Positions 40,181-49,138 of a stretch of DNA of 64,000 nucleotides are shown in pieces. The notes beneath the pieces were generated by a model that did no database searches, was not told where the DNA came from, and saw nothing but the letters and a program-made list of their open reading frames with translations. The position numbers and the translations under genes were made by a program. Source of the DNA: Nonomuraea sp. NEAU-A123 (lineage in GTDB: Bacteria; Actinomycetota; Actinomycetes; Streptosporangiales; Streptosporangiaceae). Within the stretch, counting starts at the first letter, position 1. Every line of letters begins with the position of its first letter. The DNA lies in NCBI RefSeq assembly GCF_018603905.1, contig NZ_JAHFZZ010000030.1, positions 62,001 through 126,000 of the forward strand. Reading direction: 5' to 3'.

Positions 40181-42043
40181 ATGACCGACTACGCAAAGGC
40201 GAGAGAGCTCGGCGAGCAGGCCCGCGAGAAGGAGTGGACCCGCCCGAGCTTCGCGAAGCAGCTGTTTCTTGGAGACTTCCGCCTCGACCTGGTCTATCCC
40301 GCACCCACGCTGGCCGACGAGGCGACCAAGCGCGGGGAGGACTTCGTCAGAGCCGTCCGGCGGTATCTGGACACGCACGTCGATCCCGCCGCGATCGAGC
40401 GGACCGCGCAGGTGCCCGACGAGGTGGTCAAGGGACTGGCCGGGCTCGGGGCGTTCGGGATCACGATCAGTGAGGAGTACGGCGGGCTGGGTCTGCCGTA
40501 CCTGTACTACTGCCGCGCGCTCATGCTCGTCGGGTCCTACTGCCCGGCGCTGGCCACGCTGCTGTCGGCGCACCAGTCGATCGGGGTGCCGCAGCCGATC
40601 AAGCTGTTCGGCACCGAGGAGCAGAAGCGGGAGTACCTGCCGAGGTGCGCGCGCGGCGAGGTGTCGGCGTTCCTGCTGACGGAGCCGGACGTGGGCTCCG
40701 ACCCGGCGCGGCTGTCCACGACCGCCGTCAGGGACGGCGACGACTACGTGCTCGACGGCGTCAAGCTGTGGACGACGAACGGCGTGGTCGCCGACCTGCT
40801 CGTGGTCATGGCTCGCACCGGCAAGAAGATCAGCGCGTTCGTGGTCGAGGCCGACTCGCCCGGCATCACGGTGAAGCGGCGCAACGCGTTCATGGGGCTC
40901 AGGGGCATCGAGAACGGTGTCACCGAGTTCTCCCAGGTCAGAGTGCCCGCCAAGAATCTCATCGGGCGCGAGGGCGAGGGGCTGAAGATCGCGCTCACCA
41001 CGCTCAACACCGGGCGCCTGTCGCTGCCCGCCACCTGCGCGGGCAACGCCAAGTGGGCGGTGAAGATCGCTCGCGAGTGGGGCAACGCCCGCGTGCAGTG
41101 GGGGCGCAAGATCGGTGAGCACGAAGCCGTCGCCACGAAGATCGCTTTCATCGCGGCCACCGCGTACGCCCTGGAGGCCGTCTGCGAGCTGACCAGCCGC
41201 ATGGCCGACGACCAGCGCAACGACATCAGGATCGAGGCCGCGCTGGCCAAGCTCTACGCCTCCGAGCTGTCCTACCAGGTGCTCGACGAACTGCTCCAGA
41301 TCAGGGGCGGGCGCGGCTACGAGACCGCCGAGTCGCTGGTCGCGCGGGGCGAGCGCGGGGTGCCGGTCGAGCAGATGCTGCGCGACTCGCGGATCAACCG
41401 GATCTTCGAGGGCTCCTCCGAGATCATGCGGCTGCTGATCACCCGCGAGGCGGTCGACGCTCACCTGTCGGCGGCCGGGGAGCTCATCAACCCCGACGCG
41501 TCCAGGAAGGAACGCGCGCAGGCGCTGCGGCAGGCCGGCCGCTTCTACGCCCGCTGGCTGCCGACCCTGGTCGCGGGCAGCGGCAACCTGCCCGCCGGCT
41601 ACGCCGAGTTCGGCCCGCTGGCCGCCCACCTGCGCTTCGTCGAGCGGACCAGCAGGAAGCTGGCCCGGTCCACCTTCTACGGGATGTCCCGCTGGCAGGG
41701 GCGGCTCGAACACAAGCAGTCGTTCCTCGGCCGGATCATCGACATCGGGGCCGAACTGTTCGCCATGACGGCGGTCTGCGTCAAGGCCGAGGAGGACGCC
41801 CACGACCTGGGGCGGCGGCCGTACGAGCTGGCGGACACGTTCTGCCAGCAGGCGCGGCGGCGGGCGGAGGCGCTGTTCGCCAGGCTCTGGGACAACAGCG
41901 ACAGCCAGGACGCGCGGCTGGCCCGCTACGTCCTCGAAGGCCGTTACACCTTCGTCGAGGAGGGCATTCTCGACCCGTCCATCGAAGGGCCGTGGATCGG
42001 ATCGCCGCAGGGCGGGGAGAACGTACGGAGAAAGATCCTCTGA
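40181..42043 (+). CDS. long acyl-CoA dehydrogenase (FadE-type)
   Basis: A 620-residue member of the acyl-CoA dehydrogenase superfamily, longer than the usual 380 because of an N-terminal extension and a C-terminal helical domain of about 170 residues. The core has FLLTEPDVGSDPARLSTTAV, VQWGRKIGEHEAVATKIAFI and IRGGRGYETAESLVARGERG; RIFEGSSEIMRLLITREAVD contains the likely catalytic acid region. It resembles the family with oxidoreductase activity on long acyl chains. ATG 40181 with AGAGGG upstream. It precedes the dre-like sites of the sugar transporter. Confidence 0.86.
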   Translation: MTDYAKARELGEQAREKEWTRPSFAKQLFLGDFRLDLVYPAPTLADEATKRGEDFVRAVRRYLDTHVDPAAIERTAQVPDEVVKGLAGLGAFGITISEEYGGLGLPYLYYCRALMLVGSYCPALATLLSAHQSIGVPQPIKLFGTEEQKREYLPRCARGEVSAFLLTEPDVGSDPARLSTTAVRDGDDYVLDGVKLWTTNGVVADLLVVMARTGKKISAFVVEADSPGITVKRRNAFMGLRGIENGVTEFSQVRVPAKNLIGREGEGLKIALTTLNTGRLSLPATCAGNAKWAVKIAREWGNARVQWGRKIGEHEAVATKIAFIAATAYALEAVCELTSRMADDQRNDIRIEAALAKLYASELSYQVLDELLQIRGGRGYETAESLVARGERGVPVEQMLRDSRINRIFEGSSEIMRLLITREAVDAHLSAAGELINPDASRKERAQALRQAGRFYARWLPTLVAGSGNLPAGYAEFGPLAAHLRFVERTSRKLARSTFYGMSRWQGRLEHKQSFLGRIIDIGAELFAMTAVCVKAEEDAHDLGRRPYELADTFCQQARRRAEALFARLWDNSDSQDARLARYVLEGRYTFVEEGILDPSIEGPWIGSPQGGENVRRKIL

Positions 42044-42045
42044 CG

Positions 42046-42061
42046 CGCGGTCTAGACCGGT
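42046..42061. promoter_or_regulatory. DasR-like (dre) site 1
   Basis: CGCGGTCTAGACCGGT; the core GGTCTAGACC is a perfect 10-bp palindrome and matches the core of the known DasR element ACTGGTCTAGACCAGT. Confidence 0.5.
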
Positions 42062-42102
42062 TGTGAGGTTTTTCGCGTCTTAGTGTTTTCAAACCGAGAC
42101 CA

Positions 42103-42118
42103 ACCGGTATAGACCAGA
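42103..42118. promoter_or_regulatory. DasR-like (dre) site 2
   Basis: ACCGGTATAGACCAGA agrees with ACTGGTCTAGACCAGT at 13 of 16 positions. The centre lies 57 bp from site 1. Confidence 0.6.
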
Positions 42119-42177
42119 CGCCAAATCGGGGCTTACTCTGACGCAAACGCGTTGAGCTGCGACTCACGCACCCGGCG

Positions 42178-42193
42178 GCTGGTACGGACCAGC
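42178..42193. promoter_or_regulatory. DasR-like (dre) site 3
   Basis: GCTGGTACGGACCAGC: perfect 6-bp arms GCTGGT/ACCAGC around ACGG, 33 bp before the solute-binding protein start. The arms match the dre, the centre does not. Confidence 0.45.
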
Positions 42194-42225
42194 GAGACCC
42201 GTCCGACGAGAAGGCGGTACTTTCG

Positions 42226-43491
42226 GTGAACATGAAACTTGTGGGCGGCGCCGCTCTCGGCTTGGCGACCGTGCTGGTCCTGTCCAGCTGCGGCTCGGGA
42301 GGAGATTCCAGGAGCACCCCGAAGTCCTCCGCCGGCGGCCCGGTGACGCTCAAGATGGTCGCCGCCGACTACGGCGACGGCCCGGGCAAGCCGAACTCGG
42401 GTGAGACGTTCTGGAAGGGCGTCGTGGACGAGTTCCAGGCGGCGAACCCGAACATCAAGGTCGACGTCCAGGTCATCAACTGGAACGACATCGACAAGCA
42501 GGTCGCCACCATGGTCCAGAACGGCCAGGTGCCCGACATCCTGCAGACCGGCGACTACTCCGGTTTCGTCAAGGACCAGCTCCTCTACAAGGTCGACGAG
42601 GTCCTGTCGCCGAACGTCTCCGGCGACATGCTGCAGAAGTTCGCCGACTTCGGCAAGGTCGACGGCGCCGCGTACGGCATCCCGTTCGTGTCCTCGGCCC
42701 GCGCCCTGTTCTACAACAAGGACCTGTTCGCGAAGGCCGGCATCGCCGAGCCGCCCAAGACCTGGGACGAGCTCAAGGCCGACGCCGAGAAGCTGAAGAA
42801 GGCCGGCGTCAGCCAGCCGGACGGCCTCGCGCTCGGGCAGGAGGAGGCCCAGGCCGAGTCGTTCCTGTGGATGCTCGGCAACGGCGGCGGCTACAAGGAC
42901 GCCTCCGGCAAGTGGGCGATCAACTCCCCGCAGAACGTCGAGACGTTCAACTACCTGAAGGGCCTGGTCAACGCCGGTCTGACCACCCCGAACCCGGGCA
43001 CCAAGGACCGCAAGACCGTCTGGGAGGACTTCGGCGCCGGCAAGGTCGGCATGGTCAACGGCGGCCCGATGTCCATCCCGATCTTCGACGCGGCCGGGCT
43101 GAAGAACTACGGCGTCGCGCCGATCCCCGGCAAGTCCGGCCCGCTCGACACCACGCTCGGCGTCATGGACTGGATCATGGCGTTCAACAAGAACGGCCAC
43201 GCCGCCGAGATCAAGAAGTTCTTCGACTTCTTCTACACCGGCAGCGCCGCGCAGAAGATCAGCGACACCTACAAGCTGCTGCCCGTGACCAACGGCGGCA
43301 TCCAGAAGCTGTCGGGCGACGAGAAGCTCAAGCCGTTCCTCGACGCGCTGCCCAACGCCAGCTTCTACCCGTTCCAGGACCCGAAGTGGGCCGAGGTGAA
43401 CCCGCAGATCAAGCAGACCATCGGCGGGGCCGTCAAGGACGACCCGGCCAAGGTGCTCGGCGAGCTCCAGAAGACCGCCGAGGCCAGCTGA
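42226..43491 (+). CDS. sugar ABC transporter solute-binding lipoprotein
   Basis: A 421-residue extracytoplasmic lipoprotein. The signal is MNMKLVGGAALGLATVLVL with lipobox LSSC. It belongs to the carbohydrate-binding SBP family 1: WKGVVDEFQAANPNIKVDVQ, MVQNGQVPDILQTGDYSGFV, YNKDLFAKAGIAEPPKTWDE and ALPNASFYPFQDPKWAEVNP. GTG 42226 and ATG 42232 are both possible. It is the first gene of an importer operon with two permeases; three DasR-like sites lie just upstream, hinting at an aminosugar or chito-oligosaccharide substrate (inference). Confidence 0.9.
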   Translation: MNMKLVGGAALGLATVLVLSSCGSGGDSRSTPKSSAGGPVTLKMVAADYGDGPGKPNSGETFWKGVVDEFQAANPNIKVDVQVINWNDIDKQVATMVQNGQVPDILQTGDYSGFVKDQLLYKVDEVLSPNVSGDMLQKFADFGKVDGAAYGIPFVSSARALFYNKDLFAKAGIAEPPKTWDELKADAEKLKKAGVSQPDGLALGQEEAQAESFLWMLGNGGGYKDASGKWAINSPQNVETFNYLKGLVNAGLTTPNPGTKDRKTVWEDFGAGKVGMVNGGPMSIPIFDAAGLKNYGVAPIPGKSGPLDTTLGVMDWIMAFNKNGHAAEIKKFFDFFYTGSAAQKISDTYKLLPVTNGGIQKLSGDEKLKPFLDALPNASFYPFQDPKWAEVNPQIKQTIGGAVKDDPAKVLGELQKTAEAS

Positions 43492-43561
43492 CCCGTCGGG
43501 GGTCTGTACGGCCGGCGCTTCGCGTCTCGAGCGCCGGCCGTACCTTCATGGAAGGTTCCGC

Positions 43562-44446
43562 ATGAAAAGGTTGCGCGCCCTGGAGCCCCTAGCCTGGGTC
43601 GGGCCTGCTGTCGTACTGATCGCGCTGGTCGTGCTCTGGCCGGTCGTCGAGATGATCCGCTCGTCGTTCCTGAAGATCAGCCGGTTCGGCGTGGTCCAGG
43701 GCGGGAACGGCGTGGCGAACTACGAGAAGCTGTTCGGTGAGAAGGACTTCTCGGACATCATGCTCCGTAGCGTGATCTGGGTGGTCGCGGTCGTCGCCCT
43801 CACCGTGCTGATCTCGCTGGCCCTGGCCCAGCTCTTCAACCAGCGCTTCCCCGGCCGCAAGGTGGCCCGCTGGGCGCTGATCGCGCCGTGGGCGGCCTCG
43901 GTGCTGATGACGGCGATCATCTTCAAGTGGATGCTCGACCCGGAGGTCGGCGTCATCAACCAGATCAGGTTCAAGCTCGGCCTGATCGACGCGATGGGCG
44001 GCGCCTCGGCCGACCAGCTCGGCGACGCCTCGACGGCGATGCCGTGGCTGATCTTCGTGGCGGTGTTCGTGTCGGTGCCGTTCACCACGTACGCGCTGCT
44101 GGCCGGTCTGGCGACGATCCCCGGCGACGTCTACGAGGCGGCCAAGATGGACGGCGCCACCCGATTGCGGACGTACTGGTCGATCACGCTGCCGCTGCTC
44201 CGGCCCGCCCTCACCGTCGCGGCGCTGATCAACGTCATGAACGTCTTCAACAGCTTCCCGATCATCTGGGCGATGACGCACGGCCAGCCCGGATACTCGA
44301 CGGCGACCTCGACGATCCTGATGTTCATCCTCAAGGGCTCCAACATCGGCGAATCCGCCGCCATGTCGGTCGTCAACTTCGGCATGGTGATCATCCTGAC
44401 CGCCATCTTCCTGAAGGTGTCCCGCTGGAACAAGGAGGTGGCGTGA
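43562..44446 (+). CDS. sugar ABC transporter permease, MalF-like
   Basis: A 294-residue permease with six helices. The EAA loop is VYEAAKMDGATRLRTYWSIT followed by LPLLRPA, which docks the ATPase. ATG 43562 is 70 bp after the binding protein stop, with GGAAGG upstream. It overlaps the second permease gene by one base (TGATG). Confidence 0.9.
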   Translation: MKRLRALEPLAWVGPAVVLIALVVLWPVVEMIRSSFLKISRFGVVQGGNGVANYEKLFGEKDFSDIMLRSVIWVVAVVALTVLISLALAQLFNQRFPGRKVARWALIAPWAASVLMTAIIFKWMLDPEVGVINQIRFKLGLIDAMGGASADQLGDASTAMPWLIFVAVFVSVPFTTYALLAGLATIPGDVYEAAKMDGATRLRTYWSITLPLLRPALTVAALINVMNVFNSFPIIWAMTHGQPGYSTATSTILMFILKGSNIGESAAMSVVNFGMVIILTAIFLKVSRWNKEVA

Positions 44447-45330
44447 TGGCCGTCAAGACGGCGCCGACGCTGGCCACGCACCACCACGCCAAACCCCACC
44501 GCCAGCCCACGCACCGGATGCCCAAGCTCAAGACCGTGGTCGTCGCGGGCAGCGCGTACGTGATCGCGCTCATCTTCCTGTTCCCGTACGTGGTGATGCT
44601 GCTCACCTCGCTGCGTCCCCAGGAGACGCTGCGCGACGTGACGTTCTTCCCGACGCAGTGGGAGTGGTCGAACCTGGCCAACTTCTGGACCAGCGGCCTG
44701 GCCGGGAACCTCATGGTCACGCTCAAGGTGGCGGCGGGTTCGACCGTTCTGGTGCTGCTGGTGGCGCTGCCGGCCGCGTACTACTCGGCCCGGCACAACT
44801 TCAGGGGGCGCACGGCGTTCCTGATCCTGGTGCTGATCACCCAGATGTTCCAGCCGACGGCCATGCTGGTCGGCATCTACCGGGAGTTCTTCCAGTTCGG
44901 GCTGGTGGACTCGATCTGGTCGCTGATCCTGGTCAACGGCGGGTTCAACCTGGCGTTCGCGGTGTGGATCCTGAACGCGTACTTCTCCTCGATCCCGCGC
45001 GAGCTGGAGGAGGCGGCGTTCATCGACGGCAACGGGCGGTTCGGGGCGTTGTTCCGGATCACGCTGCCGCTGGCCATGCCCGGGGTCATCACCGCGCTGA
45101 TCTTCACCTTCATCGCCGCGTGGAACGAGTTCGTGGTGGCGTTGACGCTCACCACGACACCGGCGAACCAGCCGCTGACGGTGGCGCTCAACTCGTTCAT
45201 CGGTCAATACCAGGTGGACTGGCAGAACCTCTTCGCCGGCTCGGTGATCGCCACCATCCCAGTGATCATCCTCTTCGCTCTGATCGAGCGAAAGGTGGTG
45301 GGAGGTCTGACGGCGGGCTCCATCAAATAG
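44446..45330 (+). CDS. sugar ABC transporter permease, MalG-like
   Basis: A 294-residue permease: a His-rich N-terminal tail (ATHHHAKPHRQPTHR), then six helices, with EAA loop ELEEAAFIDGNGRFGALFRI followed by TLPLAMPG. Starts at ATG 44446 inside the stop of the first permease, with AGGAGG upstream. No ATPase gene follows; as with many actinobacterial sugar importers, a shared MsiK-type ATPase elsewhere would be used (established for such systems, inferred here). Confidence 0.9.
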   Translation: MAVKTAPTLATHHHAKPHRQPTHRMPKLKTVVVAGSAYVIALIFLFPYVVMLLTSLRPQETLRDVTFFPTQWEWSNLANFWTSGLAGNLMVTLKVAAGSTVLVLLVALPAAYYSARHNFRGRTAFLILVLITQMFQPTAMLVGIYREFFQFGLVDSIWSLILVNGGFNLAFAVWILNAYFSSIPRELEEAAFIDGNGRFGALFRITLPLAMPGVITALIFTFIAAWNEFVVALTLTTTPANQPLTVALNSFIGQYQVDWQNLFAGSVIATIPVIILFALIERKVVGGLTAGSIK

Positions 45331-45381
45331 CCGGCCGCAACAGCCATCCCCGCCCGGGCCCCTCCTCCACCGGCCCGGGCC

Positions 45382-45415
45382 CCTCAGCCGCCCCGCTCGT
45401 CGGTGGCGGCTGAGG
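45382..45415. terminator. bidirectional hairpin after the sugar transporter operon
   Basis: CCTCAGCCGCC and GGCGGCTGAGG form a perfect 11-bp stem, followed by TGGTTT. Upstream, GCCCGGGCCCCTC occurs twice (45352 and 45373). Confidence 0.65.
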
Positions 45416-45421
45416 TGGTTT

Positions 45422-46156
45422 CTACTGAGGTACGCGGGCGACGCAGAAGACGGTCTGGCCGAAGGGGGGCCGGATGAAACGCTCGATGAGCCGCGTGGCC
45501 GGGACCACCGTCCGGTCATAGATCTTCACGAGTCGCGGATCCGGGTAGCCCACGCCGCCCCGGCGGACTGCCGCCCACCAGGCGATGCCGCCCAGGAAGT
45601 TGATCGGCTTCAGCACCTCGGCCTCCAGCCCCGCCTTGGCGACCGTCGCGCCCAGGGTCTTGGGGGTGTAGCGCTGGACGTGCCCGACCTTGCGGTCGAA
45701 GTCCCCATAAAGCTGCATGTAGCCGGGCACCCAGATGATGATCCGCCCACCGGGCTGCGTGACCCTGGCCAGCGAACGCAGCGCCTCGGCGTCCTCCTCG
45801 ATGTGCTCCAGGACGTTCATCAGCACGACGGTGTCGACCTTGTCCTCAAGCGGGATCTCGGTCGGCAGCCCGAACTGCAGCACGCTGATGTCGTCGCGCC
45901 CCTCGAAGCGCTTGCCGAGCTGCTCGACGCAGTAGGGGTCGAAGTCGCTCACCACGAGCCGGTCAAGACGCGGCAGGAACTGCTCGGCGAAATGTCCCAG
46001 CCCAGAGCCGATCTCCAGCATCGAACGACCGACATGCGGGGCGACCATGTCGAACTCGTACTGCCGATAGTTCTTGGCCTCGTCCCCACCTAGGTGGTTC
46101 TCCAGGGCCTCGTCGCCGGCCGCCGGTTGTACTACACGGTCATACCCAGAAGACAT
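45422..46156 (-). CDS. class I SAM-dependent methyltransferase
   Basis: A 244-residue methyltransferase. Motif I is MLEIGSGLGHFAEQF (about 45-59), the acidic position is LVVSDFDPYC, motif II region VDTVVLMNVLEHIEEDAEAL, and QPGGRIIIWVPG motif III. The WVPGYMQLYGDFDRKVGHVQ block is typical of methyltransferases clustered with glycosyl transfer genes; the substrate is unknown. It converges on the transporter operon. Confidence 0.85.
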   Translation of the reverse strand: MSSGYDRVVQPAAGDEALENHLGGDEAKNYRQYEFDMVAPHVGRSMLEIGSGLGHFAEQFLPRLDRLVVSDFDPYCVEQLGKRFEGRDDISVLQFGLPTEIPLEDKVDTVVLMNVLEHIEEDAEALRSLARVTQPGGRIIIWVPGYMQLYGDFDRKVGHVQRYTPKTLGATVAKAGLEAEVLKPINFLGGIAWWAAVRRGGVGYPDPRLVKIYDRTVVPATRLIERFIRPPFGQTVFCVARVPQ

Positions 46157-46282
46157 AGTGCCGTTCCTTCGAAGGGCTCATGGATTTGCCCGAGTCTAAT
46201 GCCCCAACAGCGCCGATGGTCACCTGATACGCCAACCGCCCTTCCCTGAACCCCCTTGAATGCGGTGAAATCTGACTCGTTC

Positions 46283-46822
46283 ATGGACGACGACGAGGCG
46301 ATCCGCCGCTCGCTCGCCGGTGACCTGTCCGCCTACGAGGCGCTGGTCGCCCGCTACAGCGCGCTCGCGCACCGCACCGCCGCGATGCTCGGGGCGGGGG
46401 ACGAGGCCGAGGACGTGGTGCAGGAGGCCTTCGTCAAGGCGTTCAGGCACCTGTCGTCCTTCCGCAGGGACGCCCCTTTCCGGCCGTGGCTGCTGCGGAT
46501 CGTGGCCAACGAGACGCACAACCTGACCCGCTCGCGCGGGCGCAGATCCGAGCTCGCCGTACGTCTCACCGCCACGGCCGACGTCACGGCCCCCGACGAC
46601 CCGGCGGGCTCGGCCGTCGCCACCGACCGGCGCGCCCGCCTGCTGGAGGCGGTACGCCACCTGCCCGAACGGGAACGCCAGGCGGTCGTCTGCCGGTACT
46701 TCTTACAGCTGTCGGAAGCGGAGACCGCCCAGGTGCTCGACTGGCCGCTCGGCACCGTCAAGTCCACTACGCATCGCGGCCTCGCGAGGCTCAGGGAGGA
46801 GGTGGGCAATGAGCTCGCATGA
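46283..46822 (+). CDS. ECF-type RNA polymerase sigma factor
   Basis: A sigma-70 family factor of about 179 residues: region 2 LVARYSALAHRTAAMLGAGD then EDVVQEAFVKAFRHLSSFR and PWLLRIVANETHNLTRSRGR; region 4 LPERERQAVVCRYFLQLSEA then GTVKSTTHRGLARLREEV. ATG 46283 gives the usual N-terminus; GTG 46265 and TTG 46256 are in frame but also lack a ribosome site. It overlaps the next gene by 14 bp, so sigma and membrane partner are translated together. Confidence 0.87.
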   Translation: MDDDEAIRRSLAGDLSAYEALVARYSALAHRTAAMLGAGDEAEDVVQEAFVKAFRHLSSFRRDAPFRPWLLRIVANETHNLTRSRGRRSELAVRLTATADVTAPDDPAGSAVATDRRARLLEAVRHLPERERQAVVCRYFLQLSEAETAQVLDWPLGTVKSTTHRGLARLREEVGNELA

Positions 46823-47561
46823 CCCCTTCGACGACCTGACCGCCGAACTCACGGCCCTCGCCGACTTCCTCGACGTCCCCAACCCCCCGCCGGACGACGT
46901 GGCGGCAACCGTCCGCGCCCGCCTGGAGCCCACCCCAGCCACGCCAGAGGCGTCCCGGCGGCCTCCGGCGCAACGTAGGCGGCGCGCCAGATGGCGGATC
47001 GTGACAGCCATCGTCCTCGTCGTCATAGCCATCACGGCCGCCACCCCGCAGGGCCGCGCCGCCGTGCGCGCGATCCTCCATTACGCCAGCATCGAGCTAC
47101 GCCTGAGCGACTCCACCCCCCGACCCGTCACCACCCCCACTCCGCTGCCGGGCGAGCACTCGGTGGCCCCGGCAGACCTGGCCAAACAGGTGAAGTTCCC
47201 CATCAAAACCCCCACCGCGCTGGGCACCCCCGAGCGCGCCACGGTGAGCGACAACGGCCGCGTGGCGTCGATGTTCTGGCCGGGTGGCATCCGCCTGGAC
47301 CAGTTCGCCGGCACGCCCAGCCCGTACTTCTTCAAAACCCTGGGCCCACCCTGGCCCGAGGACGTCCAGGTCGCGGGCGTCACCGCCTGGTGGCTCGGCG
47401 GCTCGCACCCCCTCGGCTACATCAAGCGCGAGGACGGCACGTCGGTCCCCTTGCGCCAGGCCGAACCCACCCTCATCTGGCAGTCCGGCACCACCGGCTA
47501 CCGCCTGGAAGGAGCCGGCACCAAGGAGCACGCCGCCGAAATAGCCGCCTCACTCCGGTGA
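46809..47561 (+). CDS. membrane-anchored partner of the ECF sigma factor
   Basis: A 250-residue protein with a 60-residue cytoplasmic N-terminus, one membrane helix (WRIVTAIVLVVIAITAATP) and an extracellular domain. The end, VTAWWLGGSHPLGYIKREDG ... EPTLIWQSGTTGYRLEGAG ... AAEIAASLR, resembles DUF4367-type extracellular modules found in anti-sigma proteins. It therefore probably regulates the upstream sigma factor (context inference). Its last 12 bp overlap the convergent deaminase gene. Confidence 0.65.
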   Translation: MSSHDPFDDLTAELTALADFLDVPNPPPDDVAATVRARLEPTPATPEASRRPPAQRRRRARWRIVTAIVLVVIAITAATPQGRAAVRAILHYASIELRLSDSTPRPVTTPTPLPGEHSVAPADLAKQVKFPIKTPTALGTPERATVSDNGRVASMFWPGGIRLDQFAGTPSPYFFKTLGPPWPEDVQVAGVTAWWLGGSHPLGYIKREDGTSVPLRQAEPTLIWQSGTTGYRLEGAGTKEHAAEIAASLR

Positions 47562-48575
47562 GGCCAGCCAATCGTCGATCTCCTTCAGCAGCTCCTTGCG
47601 CACGCCCTCCGGCGCCGTGGACGCCTTGATCGACTGCCGCGCCAGCTCGGCGATCTCCGCGTCGCCGAAGCCGTAGACCTCCCGCGCCAGCTCGTACTGC
47701 CGCAACAACCGCGCCCCGAACAGCAACGGGTCATCGGCCCCCAACGCGATCGGCACCCCCGCGTCGAACAACCTGCGCAACGGCACGTCCGCCATCCGCT
47801 CGACGACACCCAGACCCACGTTGGAGGTCGGGCACACCTCGCAGCAGATCTGCCGCTCGGCCAGCCGTTCCATCAGCCACGGATCCTCCGCCGCCCGTAC
47901 CCCGTGCCCGACGCGATCCGCGTCGAGGTCGTCCACGCACTGCGCGACGCTACGGGGCCCGAGCAGCTCACCCCCATGTGGTACGGCCAGGAGCCCGGCG
48001 CGCTTGGCGATGCGGAACGCCCGCTCGAACTCCCGGGCCGCACCGCGACGCTCGTCGTTCGACAGCCCGAACCCGACGACCCCCTTGCCCAGGTATTGAG
48101 CCGCGAGCCTGGCCAGCGTGTTGGCGTCGAGCGGGTGCTTGGTGCGGTTGGCCGCCACGATCACCGCGATCCCGATGTCCGACCGAGCGGCGGCCTGGGC
48201 GGCGGCGTCCAGCATGAGCTCCAGCGTCGCCGTCAGCCCGCCGAACCGCTGCGCGAACCCCGACGGGTCCACCTGGATCTCCAGCCACCGCGACCCGGCC
48301 GCCGCCTCGTCCTCGGCCGTCTCCCGCACCAGCCGGTAGACGTGCTCCGGCCGCCACAGCACCGACCTGGCGATGTTATACAGTCGCTGGAACCTGAACC
48401 AGCCGCGCTCGTCGGTGGCGCGCAGCTGGGGCGGCCAGTCCTGCTCCAGCGCGTCGGGCAGGTGCAGGCCCTGTTCGCGAGCCAGCTCGATCAGCGTCGT
48501 ATGCCGCATCGAGCCGGTGAAGTGCAGGTGCAGATGAGCCTTGGGCAGCAGGTCAAGCGGGCGTGGCATTTCCAT
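47550..48575 (-). CDS. add: adenosine deaminase family protein
   Basis: A 341-residue zinc amidohydrolase of the adenosine/adenine deaminase family. The metal motif is PKAHLHLHFTGS near residue 11, VPHGGELLGPRSVAQCVDDL supplies a zinc His, DRVGHGVRAAEDPWLMERLA and CCEVCPTSNVGLGVVERMAD are conserved active-site blocks, and ALGADDPLLFGARL holds the last Asp pair. It deaminates adenosine or a related purine in salvage. ATG 48575 or 48569 are possible starts. Confidence 0.87.
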   Translation of the reverse strand: MEMPRPLDLLPKAHLHLHFTGSMRHTTLIELAREQGLHLPDALEQDWPPQLRATDERGWFRFQRLYNIARSVLWRPEHVYRLVRETAEDEAAAGSRWLEIQVDPSGFAQRFGGLTATLELMLDAAAQAAARSDIGIAVIVAANRTKHPLDANTLARLAAQYLGKGVVGFGLSNDERRGAAREFERAFRIAKRAGLLAVPHGGELLGPRSVAQCVDDLDADRVGHGVRAAEDPWLMERLAERQICCEVCPTSNVGLGVVERMADVPLRRLFDAGVPIALGADDPLLFGARLLRQYELAREVYGFGDAEIAELARQSIKASTAPEGVRKELLKEIDDWLASPE

Positions 48576-48637
48576 ATCTTGCCACTCAACCTCTCCGGGC
48601 GTTCGCGCGTTGGGAGGGGCGAAAGGGGACCCCGCTC

Positions 48638-49138
48638 ATGACGGATGAAGACGAAACGGCATTCGACGAGTTCCTTGCCGCACGCAGCACCTCGTTGTTA
48701 CGCACCGCGATCCTGGTCTGCGGAGCCACCCACCACGACGCCGAGGACCTGGTCCAGCACGCCCTGGAGAAGGTCTACCGGCACTGGTCCCGGATCCGGC
48801 ACGACAACCCCGAGGCGTACGCGCGGAAGGTCGTCGTGAACGCGGCGATCAGCCGGGCGCGGCGGCGGCGCGTCGTACAGGAGATCACGTTCGCCCGGCC
48901 GCCCGACACCGCCGCGAACTCCCCCGACCTGGACCTGCGCGACACCCTCATCGAGGAGCTGCGCAGGCTGCCGCCGAAGATGCGGGCGGTGATCGTCCTG
49001 CGCTACTGGGAGGACCAGTCGGAGGCGGCCACCGCGTCGCTGCTCGGCTGCTCGCTCGGCACGGTGAAGAGCCAGGCGGCCCGGGGTCTCGCCAAGATCC
49101 GCGAACGCATGACCGTCGCAGAAGGAGCGATCCGATGA
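48638..49138 (+). CDS. SigE-family RNA polymerase sigma factor
   Basis: A 166-residue actinobacterial SigE-family factor: FDEFLAARSTSLLRTAILVC, DAEDLVQHALEKVYRHWSRI and PEAYARKVVVNAAISRARRR in region 2; LPPKMRAVIVLRYWEDQSEA and GTVKSQAARGLAKIRERM in region 4. ATG 48638 follows AAAGGGG; the frame is open back to 48563 but that overlaps the deaminase start. It overlaps the PASTA protein by 4 bp. Confidence 0.88.
   Translation: MTDEDETAFDEFLAARSTSLLRTAILVCGATHHDAEDLVQHALEKVYRHWSRIRHDNPEAYARKVVVNAAISRARRRRVVQEITFARPPDTAANSPDLDLRDTLIEELRRLPPKMRAVIVLRYWEDQSEAATASLLGCSLGTVKSQAARGLAKIRERMTVAEGAIR

Noticed and set aside
39878..41803. Minus-strand frame of 641 codons opposite the permease and acyl-CoA dehydrogenase
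   Set aside because: Low-complexity His/Arg/Gln product with no motif; the other strand is a clear dehydrogenase.
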